Below, one piece after another: positions 36,131 through 48,246 of a stretch of 64,000 nucleotides of DNA. Location: positions 66,358,256 to 66,422,255 of the forward strand of contig NC_054539.1 of NCBI RefSeq assembly GCF_017654505.1, given 5' to 3'. The notes beneath the pieces are model-generated. The model ran no database searches and was not told the origin of the DNA. It saw only the letters and a list, made by a program, of their open reading frames with translations. Each line of letters opens with the position of its first letter. Position 1 is the first letter of the stretch. A program made the position numbers and the translations under genes. Origin of the DNA: Polyodon spathula (taxonomy: Eukaryota > Chordata > Actinopteri > Acipenseriformes > Polyodontidae).

Positions 36131-36879
36131 AAAAGAAGAGTTAGGACTTTGTGCTTCAGTAAATAAATTGCGCTACCAATATGCATTTGCTGGTGTTCTT
36201 GTGCTTTATGAGTGCACTTCTTAGTAACCCGGTCCAAGAGCATTCAATGCCCTGCAATTACAACCTGATATTCTTACATTAAGTGTGATTCAGTGAGATC
36301 CTGTCCACTGTGTAATGTGATGTGATGTACTCATATGTTTTTTTTGTTGTTGTTGTTTTTTTAAGGTGTCTGTTTCTTTTTGATCCTGATCAAAGTTGTC
36401 TTTAATTGACTTTTACAGTCTCTTAATGATTTTGAGACTCATTCATAGCAGCTTACACAAACTGCATTTAATAAAATGAAATAAAGTTTGTGTGGTTTAA
36501 CGTGGAGAAAATTGGATATTGTGTACGAAAATAACTAAATACATTAAATACGCAACAAATCTGATTCAGTAAATATGCTAGAAACCTGTGATTCAGCAAA
36601 TACGTTACAAATCTGTGATTCAATAAATACACTTTTTTACACAATATACACAAAATACAGAAATCTTTTTTTTTTTTCTGGCACTGTAAAACTTCCAATA
36701 ATCGTTGGGTCTTTTGTAAACGGTGAGTTATGAATAATAATACAGAGCATGTTACACTGGATGTGGTCTTTTCAGTGGATTTTATTGTTTTTATTATTAA
36801 TTGTGGTAGATGCAGTTTATTTTTTCAATGCAGATTTGTTCTTCTGCTTGTTCATTTTCAAATTTTTGCATGTCCTTGG

Positions 36880-37045
36880 CCCAAATTTGTACGTATAGTA
36901 AAAAAAGTACATGTAGTTAACAAAATAGAATCTGGTGTAATTCTAATGCTATGCATACTAATTTGGCCAATCAGATTGCTGAAAATGAAATGAGAACCAA
37001 TGACTTTAAAGAAAGTATGTGTAATAAATTATCCATTTAAAAGTC
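36880..37045 (+). repeat. Uncharacterised dispersed repeat, copy 1
   Basis: It shares with 46400-46555 the blocks ATACTAATTTGGCCAATCAG, TGAAAATGAAATGAGAACCA and ATGTGTAATA in the same order and orientation. No coding content was seen; a MITE or a fragment of a larger repeat is possible. Confidence 0.7.
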
Positions 37046-37214
37046 ACCTTACCTCTGCCATTCCCACACAATTCGTGACGATATATGGACTTGGCATTGG
37101 GTAAAGTCTAGTGAAAGATGGACAGATCCGGAAGCTTTAATTCTGTGGAAACCCCACTTTAACTAATATGTCATTTTAAATGTATAGCATTTCAATTAAA
37201 TTATACCAAATTAG

Positions 37215-37245
<31 letters not shown>

Positions 37246-37459
37246 GGAAAGGAAAACATAATACATCTTTTCATTGCATTTGGGCGATACAGTATATGTT
37301 CCCTTCATAAATAAAAACGTGATTTGGTATAATTCAATTAAAATGTTACTAATAATAAATTAGTAGCAGCAGTTTTTAAGTATTATGTAAATATTTCGTG
37401 GGAAGGCAGCAGCAGGGCTGGTAGGTGACGTAATCGCACACGGAGACATAAGCCTTTTA

Positions 37460-37590
37460 AACGCTCCTTGTACAGCGGTATCGGCGCTACGTTTTAGTGC
37501 GAGAGGTCACAGGTTCGCGCCCGCCCTCTGTCTGTGTGCGGATAGCCTCGCCCTGTGTGATGTGCCCGTGTTAACTGAGATCGCTACGAT
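37460..37590 (+). repeat. tRNA-derived SINE, copy B
   Basis: It is the same family as 2098-2240. The B box region GGTTCGCGCCC is at 37512-37522, and the upstream TACAGCGGTATCGGC block and downstream CTCGCCCTGTGTGATG block are conserved. It is strikingly GC-rich against its AT-rich surroundings. Confidence 0.75.
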
Positions 37591-38985
37591 ACAGTAAGCT
37601 TGCATTGCTCCTGCACCCCTTATTACGGCCAGTTAAAATAACTGCAGCTAACATACGCAAAGCTTTATTCTATAAGAGTCATCAAACCGAGCAGGTTAAC
37701 AGTCACAATCAGATTTTACTACTTTAACAATACGAATACAAATAAAATAAAACAAAATAATGATACCATTAACTTACACATGGTTTGTCAAGTGATCCTA
37801 GAGAATGGTCGTGCCTCCATGATATGAGTAGCTTGCACAGTTTGCATTCAACTTTTTTGGTCGTGTGGACATTTAACAAACCAAAAAAAAAAAACAGCAG
37901 AGGTTTTTCGAGACATTTCTTTCAATCCAGCTTACGCTATACAATCTGCTGCTGTCAAGATGATGAATGAAGACATTTAAAAAAAATTCTGCCTCTGGAT
38001 AACACGAGTTGGGGGTACGGTCATGGGCGGTGCTTAGTTTTTAAAATTAAAATGATTAGTTTTAGAGTTTCAAACTTATTCTACCATTGCTCTTCTCATA
38101 TAATGTCTTGTACACTAGGTATTCAGTACATATTTTACTGAAGCAATGCATTCACTATACCCCCACCCCCCTCTGCTTTGGCATATCTCCTGCTCCATAC
38201 ATGGCAGCTGCGTCATATACAGTTGCTGCGCATAACGATTTGGTAGTGGATTTTAATACAACTTTTGTTTGCGTAATATACTTCATATAAATCAAAAGAT
38301 CGAATTTTGCACACGAGTGCATTGTGTGATTTACAGTATTCACACATTGTCAAACGGTTTCTGTTAACAGAGAACAAAAAAGGAAAAAACACAAAAGACC
38401 ACAATGGCAGTGGGCAGATAAGATATCCAGTTTATTCACATGAGTGATGTAACCCTTAGAAAAACCAAGCAAGGCAGTATATAAATAAATATATATCTGG
38501 CAGAGCTGCATTGGGTAAATGGTTTTAGCTGCAATGTAGTAAGTCCTATTTAAACTGAAACCTGAAATCAAGCTTTGCTTGCTGTATGGTATGACAAATA
38601 CATATGAAAAGCATAGCTAGGCAAAGCAGTCTGAGTATTGTACTGGTATTGTATGTGTTTTAAATACAGTTAATTTATTTTCTTTTTTTGAGGTAGGATA
38701 ATTCAAGAACACTCACAGCATACTATACAATTTAATATTTAAAGACATGCATATTTATTTTCCATAGATACTGTGCGATTGTATTGATATTTTTAGGATT
38801 TGTTTCCATAAAATACAATAATGGCTGATGGCTGAACAGCAAATACTTTTACTGTACGGAAGGTGTTACCAGACACCCTCTGCTGGGTGTGTGCCTCAAC
38901 TGCTTTTTTGATTTCTTTGTCTATGAACCCCTCCCATCCATTTCTGCTCCCGAGACATCTGCTCAGCACACTTGCTGAACAGCAG
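37591..38985. other. msra intron 5, noncoding
   Basis: No gene or mobile element was recognised between the SINE and the promoter-like cluster. Confidence 0.5.
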
Positions 38986-38990
38986 GCCCT

Positions 38991-39004
38991 GTTACCATGG
39001 CAAC
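38991..39004. promoter_or_regulatory. RFX X-box-like palindrome
   Basis: GTTACCATGGCAAC is a near-perfect palindrome matching the RFX-family X-box consensus (GTNRCC..GGYAAC with no gap). RFX factors drive many ciliary and testis genes. That it is bound here is inference. Confidence 0.55.
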
Positions 39005-39057
39005 AGGCTAGGCCTTCATCTTCTGATCGGCTGGGAGTCTGAATAAAAAGCCTACCA

Positions 39058-39070
39058 GGGTCAGGGGTCA
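39058..39070. promoter_or_regulatory. DR1-type nuclear receptor site
   Basis: GGGTCAGGGGTCA consists of two identical GGGTCA half-sites spaced by one base, the DR1 layout used by HNF4 and RXR heterodimers. It lies 54 bp after the X-box-like site. Confidence 0.5.
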
Positions 39071-39201
39071 TTTGTAGAGTGCTGCTGTGCTGCTGTTTTA
39101 ATAGCTGGTTGACCTTAGCTTTAATGAAAAGGGTGTCAGAAGGCAAGGGTTAAAAAAGGTTGTAGTGACTGGCAGCTGTGTCCGTTACAGAGAAAAGAGG
39201 A

Positions 39202-39234
39202 GGGGATTGGGGTTGGGGTTGGGGTTGGGGTTGG
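39202..39234 (+). repeat. (GGGGTT)n short array
   Basis: Five runs of four Gs separated by TT or ATT, ending in GGG. It could fold as a G-quadruplex. It is not the vertebrate telomere unit TTAGGG. Confidence 0.9.
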
Positions 39235-39665
39235 GCGCTAGGAAGGGGCCACCCGAAACCTAAAGGTCAATGTCATTATAACTATTGTTTGGAGGCTATC
39301 TCCTGCCTGCAGAAACCCTAAATTCAGTACTATTTTTTTTCTTTCTGGTTGGTAAAATACAAGGAATCAGCATCGGAATACATGCATAAAGCCACCATAG
39401 GATTTGATTCTGGCAAGCTGTGCCTTCATTCTGTATGTTCAGCATAACCTCAAACAAAAGACTACACAGGCCTGGCTTGTTTGCCTCTGTGTTTGCTACA
39501 AATCTGTTTAGTTTTTCTTTAAAACCTTTTCAGCATATATGCACTGTCTTCTGTCTCCAGCATTGGTAAATACTTGTTTTTATTGGATATATGGTTTGCT
39601 TTTGAAATAAATATATCTGTTATTTTAAAATCACATATCGAAACATTGGGCAGCTGTCTCCGTGT

Positions 39666-39679
39666 ATAATATATATATA

Positions 39680-39745
<66 letters not shown>
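39666..39745. repeat. (TA)n microsatellite
   Basis: About 80 bases of TA with a few ATAATA interruptions at its start. Confidence 0.95.
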
Positions 39746-39746
<1 letters not shown>

Positions 39747-40053
39747 CCAGCTAGTTCCACCCCCCCCCAGCTTTTGATATGTTGTACATATCTTTCTCAA
39801 GGGAGCCTGTGTTTGAATCAAAACATTGGAGGTATTTATAGGTGTTTGATGTTATGACAACTGTTGTTATTGTTTATATTCAAATCTATGATTTATTCTT
39901 ACATTGTAGGATATATATATATGGTGAGTACCCCTTGCACTTTGGCTTCGTCTTGCAAACCTGTTGTCACCCTCCTGCCACTTTGAAGCAGTGGAAGTCG
40001 TTCTTTAGCACTAATGCCTCAAGAGGAAAGTCTTCGATCAATGCCTGCTACCT

Positions 40054-40320
40054 GTGCTAACTTACGGATGCGAAACCTGGACCCTCAATGCAAAAATTAC
40101 TCAGAAATTACAAACTTCTCAACGGAGTATAGAAAGATGCATGCTGGGAATATCAAAAAGAGACAGGAAAAGGAAGGAATGGATAAGAACGCAAACAAAA
40201 GTATGCAATGTTATTATAAGAGCAAAAAAGCTGAAATGGCAGTTGGCTGGACATGTAGCAAGAAAAACAGACCATCGCTGCACCAAGGAGATACTAGACT
40301 GGATCCCAAGAGACCATAGG
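40054..40320 (+). pseudogene. LINE reverse transcriptase C-terminal fragment
   Basis: It reads LTYGCETWTLNAKI, SIERCMLGISKRDRKRKEWI, then KLKWQLAGHVARKTD and DWIPRDHRH. The YG.ETW, ML..S..DR, KLKW.WAGH.AR and W.PR series is typical of the segment following the polymerase domain in RTE/Jockey-like LINEs. Only about 90 codons remain, without stops, so the fragment may be fairly young. It then ends in unrelated DNA. Confidence 0.75.
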
Positions 40321-41399
40321 CATAATTTGCATGGGGGAGGTGGGGGAAATGTCCCCCTCACATTGCAGGAGTACTAAAACCTTTATTTCTCAATAATGAT
40401 TTGGTATAAATTGCTAGTCAGTATAAAAGTCAATGGGAAGAAAAATGGTATTAGATTCAGGATCACTGGAGCCAGATCATGAGATTTTAGGTGTTTTAAT
40501 ATGAGGATCAGGCTCCACTGATCTGTAATGCTGATCAGGTCCTGGAGCTGCACACACCTTAACTAGGGAAACTGACCAATGAGAAGTGAACATACGTGGT
40601 GCATAGTTTAAAGGTCCCGGCTGGCAAATTTGTACACAGCCTGACACAATAATGTTGGGGAAAATGGCCAATGGATGGACAAAGATAGAGGAGGATGCAC
40701 TACGTTGCTGTATCCAAAACACAAATAAATGGTTTAAGTTTGTAATTCACCATAGCTTGTGTTATTTACTAATGTTATCACACTGAGGTTTCTGTCAACT
40801 TACCATGTAACGTCTCATTTTAAATTGAAACAGTAAACATAAACCAGCAAAATGATCATTGTGTCTTGTGCAATAAATATAGACATCAATAAAAACGGAA
40901 TACATTGCCAATAACATTTTACACAATTATTATACCACATTACAATATATTATTGATTCTAAATTATTGTTTAAATACATTGCACAGACTCTAACTCACT
41001 CTTGATCACAGTTAACTAACCATTTTGAAACTAATAAATAAACAATTACCATAACATTATTATATTCATCATAGTAACGTTGAGTTCTTACCTGTAAACA
41101 GGAACACGTTTAAAGTTTGAAACTCTTGTCTGGAGCTTGGTGTTATTTACATTATCGTCGATACACTGAGGTTTGAGTTTCATGCTACATCTGCTTTTTT
41201 TAATTGGATGGATGCTGAAAATACTATTTAAAAACATCCTTTTCTTATACCAATACAGTACTAGCATAATTTTAATAGCACAACTGTATTTATCTTAAGT
41301 ATTTCAATTGTGGGGAAACCTCAAAGTTTCTAGAAATATATTTCAAGGGAAATTCTCATTAAATCTGAATTATGCCACACTCTCTCTTGCTCGTTCCGC
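40321..41399. other. msra intron 5, noncoding
   Basis: No feature recognised. Confidence 0.5.
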
Positions 41400-42880
41400 A
41401 GGGGCCGTTTGTACTACAGGGATCTGATACTGTTTAATATTGTTGATAAACTGTTAAACCCTAAAACAACAACACTAGTGTGTTGGAATCAAACTGACAT
41501 TTGTGAGAAATTTCAAAAAATGTTCACTGATAAAATTGAAGGGATTTGGACCCAGTTTCCCCCTACTACCTCTGTTCATTCTTCCACAGATTGCTGTTTT
41601 AAAGAATTTACAGAGATAACTGAGTCATAGCTTAAGGCTGTGTTAATAAAACTTAAATTAAGACCTGTAGTTTAGATCCTTAGCCTACCTGGCTTATTAG
41701 GGGTGTCTTCCTGTTTTGGATCATTGTTGTTAATTCCTGTCTGACATCTGGAAGGGCTCCATTTACTTTAAAACTGGCTAAAGTAAGACCACTTTTGAAG
41801 AAACATAACTTGATCCCATATGAAATTGTTGGCCTAGTTCTATAAACCCTTTTTTTGCTAAATTGATTGAAAAAGTTGTGGCAACTCAGCTTCAGGATCA
41901 TTTTTGTGGGAATGGGTTATTTGAAAAGTCTTGATTTTGATCCAGTCATAGTACTGAGACCACCTTATTGAGGGTCTGTAATTACCACCAGTTTTCTCTT
42001 ACTGGGCAATTGTTTATTTTAGTGTACTTCATCTTTCTGCTGCTTTTTACAATGGGATCTTATTGGAGAGATTACAGCATTATATTGGCATTACATGAAT
42101 GTATTACATTGATAACAATTTGTCTCTCTGGGTCAGTATTCTTCTGAGACAGGTGACGTGAAGTATGGCGTTCCCGGCTCTTCAGTATCTATATGCTCCA
42201 CCTTGGATCAATTATTAACACATGTAACCTTGGATTTCATTGTTATGCAGATGATACTCAAATATAGTGTTATTTTCCGACTGTGCCAGAGATGGCTGTT
42301 TCTGTGCTATCTCAGTGCCTGAGCAAAAGTCAATCATGCATGGCTGTAAATTTATCATTGAAGGAACATTGCCAAATTGAGATTCCTCCTAGCTGATAAA
42401 GAAGCTGATATGTTGGTTCATGCTTTTGTTATGTCTCCATTAGATTATTGTAATTCGGTATTTGCTGCCCCCCTTTCTAAATTATGTTTGCTCCAACTTG
42501 TTCAATATTCTGCAGCAACAGCGCTTATTCATACATGTCATTCACAACTTAATACTCCAGTTCTTAAATCACAGCTCTGGCTTCCTGTTAAATTCAGGAT
42601 TGATTTTAAAATTCTGCTTACTACATTTTAGGTCATTCATGTTTTTTAAACCTTTATAGTTATAGGAAATGTTGGTCCCTTATGCTCCTAGTCTCAACAT
42701 GAGATCAACGAACGTTGACATTTTGGTAGTTCCTTAGATGTCGTCTAAAATAAGGAGGGGCAATGGCCTTTAGTTGCTATGCTCCCTGCCTTTGGAATGC
42801 CATCCCAAATCATATCAGGTATGCTGGCATCGCCCAGTCTTTTAAATTAAACACTGCACTGTTACTGTCCCTTGTTGACA
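41400..42880 (+). pseudogene. L2-type LINE reverse transcriptase relic
   Basis: Ordered but broken blocks are visible: LFNIVDKLLNP and FFTDKIE-like residues at about 41430-41550; KLAKVRPLLKK at about 41775; remnants of the GVPQGS and YADDTQ regions at about 42160 and 42240; MSPLDYCNSVFAAPLSK, LVQYSAATALIHTC and LKSQLWLPVKFRIDFKILL at 42430-42620. This is the order of an L2/CR1-clade polymerase with its C-terminal tail. Many stops and frameshifts show it is long dead. Confidence 0.8.
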
Positions 42881-45800
42881 ATAGTTAAATACCACTGTCA
42901 TATAAGAGCTACAACTGCAATATCTCACGCATTAAAAAGTTCTTATACTAATAATGAAAGAAAATGCACTTGCCAGTTACTACCAGAAGAGGGTGGCATG
43001 CATATTTACTGGCATTAATAGAAGAGCAATGGGAACTTTATCCAGGCATAGAGATGAAAATCCTTCACATTTCAGTTAATTCTAGTATGATTGGATATTC
43101 CTCTGCTTCCAACTTTTAGTGACTCCCATTAGTGGGTATAGCAGCCAGGTGTTGCCTTTGAGGGTTACAGATGTGCCCAGCATCATGCAATAAAGCCTGA
43201 AGCCAGTCTGGAGTGGGCAACAGGCAATTGATTTTCATCCCTTGATTGCTTTATAGCTAGTTATGTTCACATGCAGAGTCCAGAGTCCTAATACATTCAC
43301 ATTTAAGTTTTAGGGAATAGAACAGTTAGTAGATCATAACATCTCCAAACTAATGCATGTTCTTCTTTCTTGTAATTGCATACACATCAGTCAAGGCATT
43401 ATCACACCAATACTCTATTAGGAAGAGTGCATTATTTAAGATATCCTGTAAGACCAGATTGATCTGGCAATTTAGGGCAAGGCAGACCCATGACAGTAAA
43501 TGCACACACACACAGGCTACAACGATACATTGGAAAGATTAGCCTCCTTCTTAGAATGCTCCAGAGGCAGGTTAAATACTATTTGTTAGCCTGGATACAA
43601 ATTACAGTATTTTTATAAGAGTACACAGGCAGTGCCGTCCACAGAACTTTTCGGAGTTGGGACAAGTTTTTAAGTCAGCACCCCCAAGATGAGATTATTT
43701 TAATGTCATTGCTGTTATTCCATTTTATTAAAAGCTTGCTCACAACAACCACACATTGTGTGAACCGAGGGATGCATTGTAAAAAAAAAAATCTAGTCTA
43801 GACCCCCTGGAATGCCAAGGCCAGGGACAAAATTCCTAGTCTCTCCCACTCCCATTAATTTATCCGATGCACCTCAATGAAGCCTACAGCTGTAATAGTT
43901 CACTGGCAGAACGTTTTTTTATGGAAGAAAAGAGAGTAGGTTCCAGCAGTCTTGTAAAGAAAATTCTTTATCCATGCTCTGCTGACAGAGCAAAGCGGGA
44001 CACCAGAAAGCCAGGTGGACCTCAAACGCTTTCAAGAGTCTTATCCAGCAATATAATTAAGGTTATCCCTGACATGTAACATACAAAATTCACCTGTCAA
44101 CGATACACATTTCAGATCCCTGTCTCTCTTTTTCGAAGAAGACAAAGAGATGTGTTAACGCTAGTGTTTTGGCAAAATCCTGGTACAGGTGAACCAAACA
44201 GACTAGTTACCCCGATCCTAGCTAATTCTTAAAATACAAGTCTCCATTTCCCCATTAAGGTGGGCTCTGTAAATGACAATCAGATCTTAATTGGAGCTAC
44301 CTGGGTAAATAAAGGATATGGTTAGTTGATTCCTGTGAAATTGTAAGTAGACATACAGTCTCATTATAGCGTGTGAATGTACTTCACTGTACTGTGACAC
44401 AGCCTACAAGTAATCTGTGTTTTTGTTTTTGATTCCCATTTAAATACAGTAGGAATACCTGCTTGGTGCTGAAGGAAAAAAAAGGAAAAAGTTGCACTGT
44501 GAAGTCACCCTTACCTGACTTCTTGGATTTTGTATCATTCTTTTCAGTTCTGACTCGGGGCCACTATTCTACTAATTAGCTTATCTCAGTCTGCTCTCTG
44601 ACTGCTCTCGTTATTTCCTGACCAGCTTGCATATCCCTTGTTTCCCCTCCCCCTCCCCCTTTGGCGCCTCAGCGGCATCTGTGGCCGTTCTAAATGGAGC
44701 AGCGTTACATGCTGCTCCCCGGCAATCCTAATGTACCCTACCAGTTGGTTTAACAAACATTGCGCTGCCAACCATCTGCCAGCCAAATCTGTGTTCAAAT
44801 TGCTTTAGAAACAAAGTCAACTTTTTCACTCGCTCTCTCTATCCCGTTTGAATATTAAAGGGTTGTGTATATGTTAACACTGCACTAGGATTTTTACCAA
44901 ATTAAAGAATTCCAGGAGCCTTTACCTGCTGTGTGCTTCCATTCACTATACACAGAAGGTCTCACATGTTATTACAAACACGTAATTTTGTCTTAAAAAG
45001 TTTTTTTGGTACCATAGTAAGTTTTAAAAAATGATTTGGTTGGATGTCTAGTTTTCAGGTAGTCATGCACACCCTTGGACATTTCACCTGGAGATTCAAA
45101 TTCAACTCCTCCCTTTCAACTCCTTCTTTCCTGTCATTAATCAGCCCACTGATTCCCTTAATGACTAACATGCTTTGACACTGGGTACACTGCTATGGTG
45201 AAATAGGAACAGTGAAAAAGGCAAAGTGAGAACTTAAAATAGTATGGTACAATATTACCACTAACTTACAAATTGCTTGAAAAGTCACACAGAATTATTA
45301 CAACTGGGTAACAGCTGTGACAATTTAAATGAGATTATACACTACTAAACATGATTTCCTATTTAATTCCGGTGAAGTTATCATACATTAGTGTTAAATT
45401 CCACACTTGCAGTATGCCAGGTCGATTCATATGAATTGCTGCCATAGAAGTGATAAGCCTATCACAATGAACAGGAGTGGCCAAGGAGCAGCCGTAGAAT
45501 TCCTCTGCTTTTGTTCCTCGTGGATTTCTTTTTCATTTCTATCCGTAAGTTATTCCAGTCATACACTCCTCTGTAAAAACAAGCACAGTAGCCAATATGA
45601 GTCCTTGCCTTAGGCAGAGTAAACATAGTATGCTGTGTGTGTATACACATCTGCGTAAATAATACATCTATTGTGCTTCTCACAAAATATAGCCAGTTAG
45701 CGTGCCTTCCTTTCATAATTACCCATCATGACTTGGACCTTGAGAAACATGTCCTATGTCTGTATGATCAAATCAGGACTCCAGTTAAAGCAATATAACT

Positions 45801-46399
45801 AGTAACTATAACCTTGGTGAAATTCAGAAGTCATGGCTCCCTATCATCCACTAACCAGTCTCCCTATTCAATCCTCAGATTTTTTATATGTTGTTTGCTG
45901 AGCCGCACCCCCCCTCCCACCTCTGCAAAGGTGTTCCACTCTAGGGGGTGAGATGATCCAATCCTCCTGCCTTGTAGTCCCAAACCTGGGCCTGAGCCTC
46001 CCCTCTCACTGGGGGGCAGTTAGAGCCAGACCATTCCTGCTAAACTTGTTCTCACTCACCAGATGTTGCCCTGCCTAGTGAATTAAGTTATGAACACGTG
46101 ATCTATTGATTAATTATACAACATAGAAATCATAATCAAGGCTTGCTGTTTTAAGAAAAATAATGAGCAAAAAAATAATGACAAAAAGGCCAAAAACCTG
46201 TATGGCTTGCAATTTATCTGCAGACTGTTACACAACAGAAAGCGTAATAATGTGTTTGAATGCACTGTGATTGATTTGAAAGCTGTTAACTATCCATGCT
46301 ATCTGTAAAGTGTGAAATGTGTCGGTGGTGGGCGTGAGATTAATTAACAGTACGTATAGATATATGGAAGGCCATCCGGGTCCAAAGCGTTATTTAGTA
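42881..46399. other. msra intron 5, noncoding
   Basis: No gene supported. A GC-richer patch lies at 44590-44770 in otherwise AT-rich DNA; it may be regulatory or an unrecognised repeat. Confidence 0.45.
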
Positions 46400-46555
46400 C
46401 GCATTTGAAATATTTAGTACACGTTCTAATTTGACTTTAGTACATGTTGTAATTCTAATTATTACACATACTAATTTGGCCAATCAGGTCACTGAAAATG
46501 AAATGAGAACCAATGAATTTAAAGAAAATAATATGTGTAATACATTATCCTGTGT
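46400..46555 (+). repeat. Uncharacterised dispersed repeat, copy 2
   Basis: Partner of 36880-37045, sharing ATACTAATTTGGCCAATCAG and the following blocks. A Tc1 element begins within 10 bases of its end. Confidence 0.7.
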
Positions 46556-46564
46556 TTATATATA

Positions 46565-48211
46565 CAGTGGCTTGCGAAAGTATTGACCCCCCTTGGCATT
46601 TTTCCTATTTTGTTGCCTTACAGCCTGGAGTTAAAATTGATTTTTTGAGGGTTTGTATCATTTGATTTACACAACATGCCTACCACTTTGAAGATGCAAA
46701 ATATTTTTTATTGTGAAACAAACAAGAAATAAGACAAAAAACCAGAAAACTTGAGCATGGATAAGTATTCACCCCCCCCCCCCCCCCCCCCCAAAGTCAA
46801 TACTTTGTAGAGCCACCTTTTGCAGGAATTACAGCTGCAAGTCTCTTGGGGTATGTATCTATAAGCTTGGCACATCTAGCCACTGGGATTTTTGCCCATT
46901 CTTCAAGGCAAAACTGCTCCAGCTCCTTCAAGTTGGATGGGTTCCGCTGGTGTACAGCAATCTTTAAGTCATACCACAGATTCTCAATTGGATTGAGGTC
47001 TGGGCTTTGACTAGGCCATTCCAAGACATTTAAATGTTTCCCCTTAAACCACTCGAGTGTTGCTTTAGCAATGCTTAGGGTCATTGTCCTGCTGGAAGGT
47101 GAACCTCCGTCCCAGTCTCAAATCTCTGGAAGACTGAAACAGGTTTCCTTCAAGAATTTCCCTGTATTTAGCGCCATCCATCATTCCTTCAATTCTGACC
47201 AGTTTCCCAGTCCCTGCTGATGAAAAACATCCCCACAGCATGATGCTGCCACCACCATGCTTCACTGTGGGGATGGTGTTCTTGGTGTGATGAGAGGTGT
47301 TGCATTTGCACCAGACATAGCGTTTTCCTTGATGGCCAAAAAGCTCAATTTTTGTCTCATCTGACCAGAGTACCTTCTTCCATATGTTTGGGGAGTCTCC
47401 CACATGCCTTTTGGCGAACACCAACCATGTTTCCTTATTTTTTTCTTTAAGCAATGGCTTTTTTCTGGCCACTCTTCCATAAAGCCCAGCTCTGTGGAGT
47501 GTACGGCTTAAAGTGGTCCTATGGACAGATACTCCAATCTCCGCTGTGGAGCTTTGCAGCTCCTTCAGGGTTATCTTTGGTCTCTTTGTTGCCTCTCTGA
47601 TTAATGCCCTCCTTGCCTGGTCTGTGAGTTTTGGTGGGTGGCCCTCTCTTGCCAGGTTTGTTGTGGTGCCATATTCTTTCCATTTTTTAATAATGGCTTT
47701 AATGGTGCTCCATGGGATGTTCAAAGTTTCGGATATTTTTTTATAACCCAACCCTGATCTGTACTTCTCCATAACTTTGTCCCTGACCTGTTTGGAGAGC
47801 TCCTTGGTCTTCATGGTGCCGCTTGCTTGGTGGCGCCCCTTGCTTAGTGGTGTTGCAGACTCTGGGGCCTTTCAGAACAGGTGTATATATACTGAGAGAC
47901 ACTTAGATTGCACACAGGTGGACTTCATTTAACTAATTATGTGACTTCTGAAGGTAATTGGTTGCACCAGATCTTATTTAGAGGCTTAATAGCAAAGGGG
48001 GTGAATACATATGCACGCACCACTTTTCTGTTGTTTATTTTTTAGAATTTTTTTAAACAAGTTTTTTTTTTCATTTCACTTCACCAATTTGGACTATTTT
48101 GTGTATGTCCATTACATGAAATACAAATAAAAATCCATTTTAATTCCAGGTTGTAAGGAAACAAAATAGGAAAAATGCCAAGGGGGGGGTCAATACTTTC
48201 GCAAGCCACTG
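46565..48211 (-). mobile_element. Tc1/mariner-like DNA transposon, copy 2
   Basis: Same family as 7038-8666: identical CAGTGGCTTGCGAAAGTATT termini at both ends, TA flanks (46563-46564 and 48212-48213), 1647 bp. A poly-C run (46772-46792) lies between the left terminus and the transposase stop. The right end is next to a (TA)n tract running to about 48246. Confidence 0.94.
46797..47814 (-). pseudogene. Tc1-type transposase, nearly intact
   Basis: It starts MKTKELSKQVRDKVMEKYRS at 47814 with the paired-like helix-turn-helix region, followed by [11 protein letters not shown] (first Asp), FQQDNDPKH (second Asp) and, in another frame, [15 protein letters not shown] (Glu) and a TGA at 46797. A 2-base deletion near 47070, seen by comparison with the copy at 7038 which has GCAGTATGC where this one has GCAATGC, is the only frame break I find. 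The full frame would be about 340 aa, normal for Tc1. It is younger-looking than the first copy but probably inactive. Confidence 0.93.
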
Positions 48212-48243
<32 letters not shown>

Positions 48244-48246
48244 TAT

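Noticed and set aside
38793..39146. Minus-strand open frame of 117 codons
   Set aside because: It spans the regulatory-looking cluster, shows no known domain, and is within the length expected by chance in this slightly GC-richer patch.
46772..46792. Poly-C run in the Tc1 copy, and similar runs at 19838 and 21610
   Set aside because: Treated as slippage-prone homopolymers with uncertain length rather than functional sites.
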